Assembly: GCA_937919125.1 (NCBI GenBank)
Contig: CALFOB010000013.1
Span: 1 to 6,131 of the forward strand
Direction of reading: 5' to 3'
Source: an uncultured Micrococcales bacterium
Lineage (GTDB): Bacteria > Actinomycetota > Actinomycetes > Actinomycetales > Microbacteriaceae
Length of the DNA stretch: 6,131 nucleotides
Both the position numbers and the translations under genes were made by a program. Shown here one piece after another: positions 5,799 to 6,131 of this stretch. The notes under the pieces were generated by a model. The model saw only the letters and a list, made by a program, of their open reading frames with translations, made no database searches and was not told the DNA's origin. Within the stretch, counting starts at the first letter, position 1. Each line of letters starts with the position of its first letter.

Positions 5799-6131
5799 AC
5801 GAGTTCAAAGACCCAGCTGATTCAGTTGACGCTACTCGTAAATTCTCTGAGAACCTGATTCCAGTTGACTCAAACGCACTCAGTGAAGAAGATCAGCAAG
5901 CTGTTGATGCCTTGCCAACAGGAAACGCTCTTCTAATTGTTAGACGTGGGCCTAATAAAGGCGCAAGGTTTTTGCTTGACTCAGATTTGATTTCAATCGG
6001 ACGCCACCCAAATGCTGACATCTTCCTAGACGATGTAACTGTCTCAAGAAGACATTCAGAAATTTCTAGAAGTGGATCAGTTTTCACAATCAAAGATCTA
6101 ACTTCACTCAATGGAACTTACTTCGAAGGTA
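5795..6131 (+). CDS. FHA-domain regulator of the GarA/OdhI type (partial, 3' end missing)
   Basis: The gene starts at a GTG overlapping the previous stop (GTGA) and runs off the right edge after 112 codons; GarA and OdhI have about 140-160 residues. Residues 43-112 match their FHA domain closely: GNALLIVRRGPNKGARFLLD at 43-62, SIGRHPNADIFLDDVTVSRR at 67-86, SLNGTY at 104-109. The phosphothreonine-binding residues Arg70, Ser84, Arg85, His87 and Asn106 are present. In mycobacteria and corynebacteria the unphosphorylated protein inhibits 2-oxoglutarate dehydrogenase and tunes glutamate enzymes; phosphorylation of an N-terminal ETT motif makes the FHA domain bind its own tail and releases the targets. 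Here the matching stretch reads VDATRKF (11-17), with one threonine, Thr14. The role is inferred from the family. Confidence 0.9.
   Translation, partial: MNEFKDPADSVDATRKFSENLIPVDSNALSEEDQQAVDALPTGNALLIVRRGPNKGARFLLDSDLISIGRHPNADIFLDDVTVSRRHSEISRSGSVFTIKDLTSLNGTYFEG

Noticed and set aside
5893..6111. Minus-strand open frame of 72 codons near the right edge
   Set aside because: It is antisense to the conserved FHA domain that reads through the plus strand from the GTG at 5795.

Overview
The window is a gap-free stretch of one plus-strand gene cluster. It holds seven complete genes plus the last 66 bases of an eighth at the left edge and the first 337 bases of a ninth at the right edge. The order is scpA (end), scpB, a 23S rRNA pseudouridine synthase gene (rluB type), aroH-type chorismate mutase, tyrA, cmk, der, a CDP-alcohol phosphatidyltransferase gene, and an FHA-domain gene of the GarA/OdhI type (start). 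The scpA-scpB-rluB-aroH-tyrA-cmk-der order and the GarA/OdhI-like protein are typical of Actinobacteria. By eye the base composition is in the mid-40s percent GC, low for that phylum. This suits the small-genome freshwater or marine actinobacteria, such as the Luna-type Microbacteriaceae or the acI/Nanopelagicales group. I cannot choose between these from the sequence alone.

Layout: positions 1-739 encode the ScpA/ScpB partners of the SMC condensin. 742-1557 encodes a ribosomal RNA modification enzyme. 1547-2988 encodes two consecutive steps of tyrosine synthesis, chorismate to prephenate to 4-hydroxyphenylpyruvate. 2989-3633 is CMP kinase. 3646-5157 is the double-GTPase ribosome assembly factor Der. 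5178-5798 is a membrane phospholipid synthesis enzyme. From 5795 to the edge runs an FHA phosphothreonine-binding regulator whose relatives control 2-oxoglutarate and glutamate metabolism.

Genes are packed so tightly (overlaps of 11, 11, 4 and 4 bases; gaps of 0, 2, 12 and 20 bases) that the whole stretch looks like one transcription unit with translational coupling. No promoter, terminator, RNA gene, mobile element, CRISPR array or attachment site is visible. There is no gene-free stretch longer than 20 bases.

This is core housekeeping DNA, and I do not see a new biological system in it. The points most worth a second look are the single-threonine version of the phosphorylation motif in the FHA protein, a clear excess of the tetranucleotide CTAG, and a departure from the usual base-binding motif near the C-terminus of CMP kinase.
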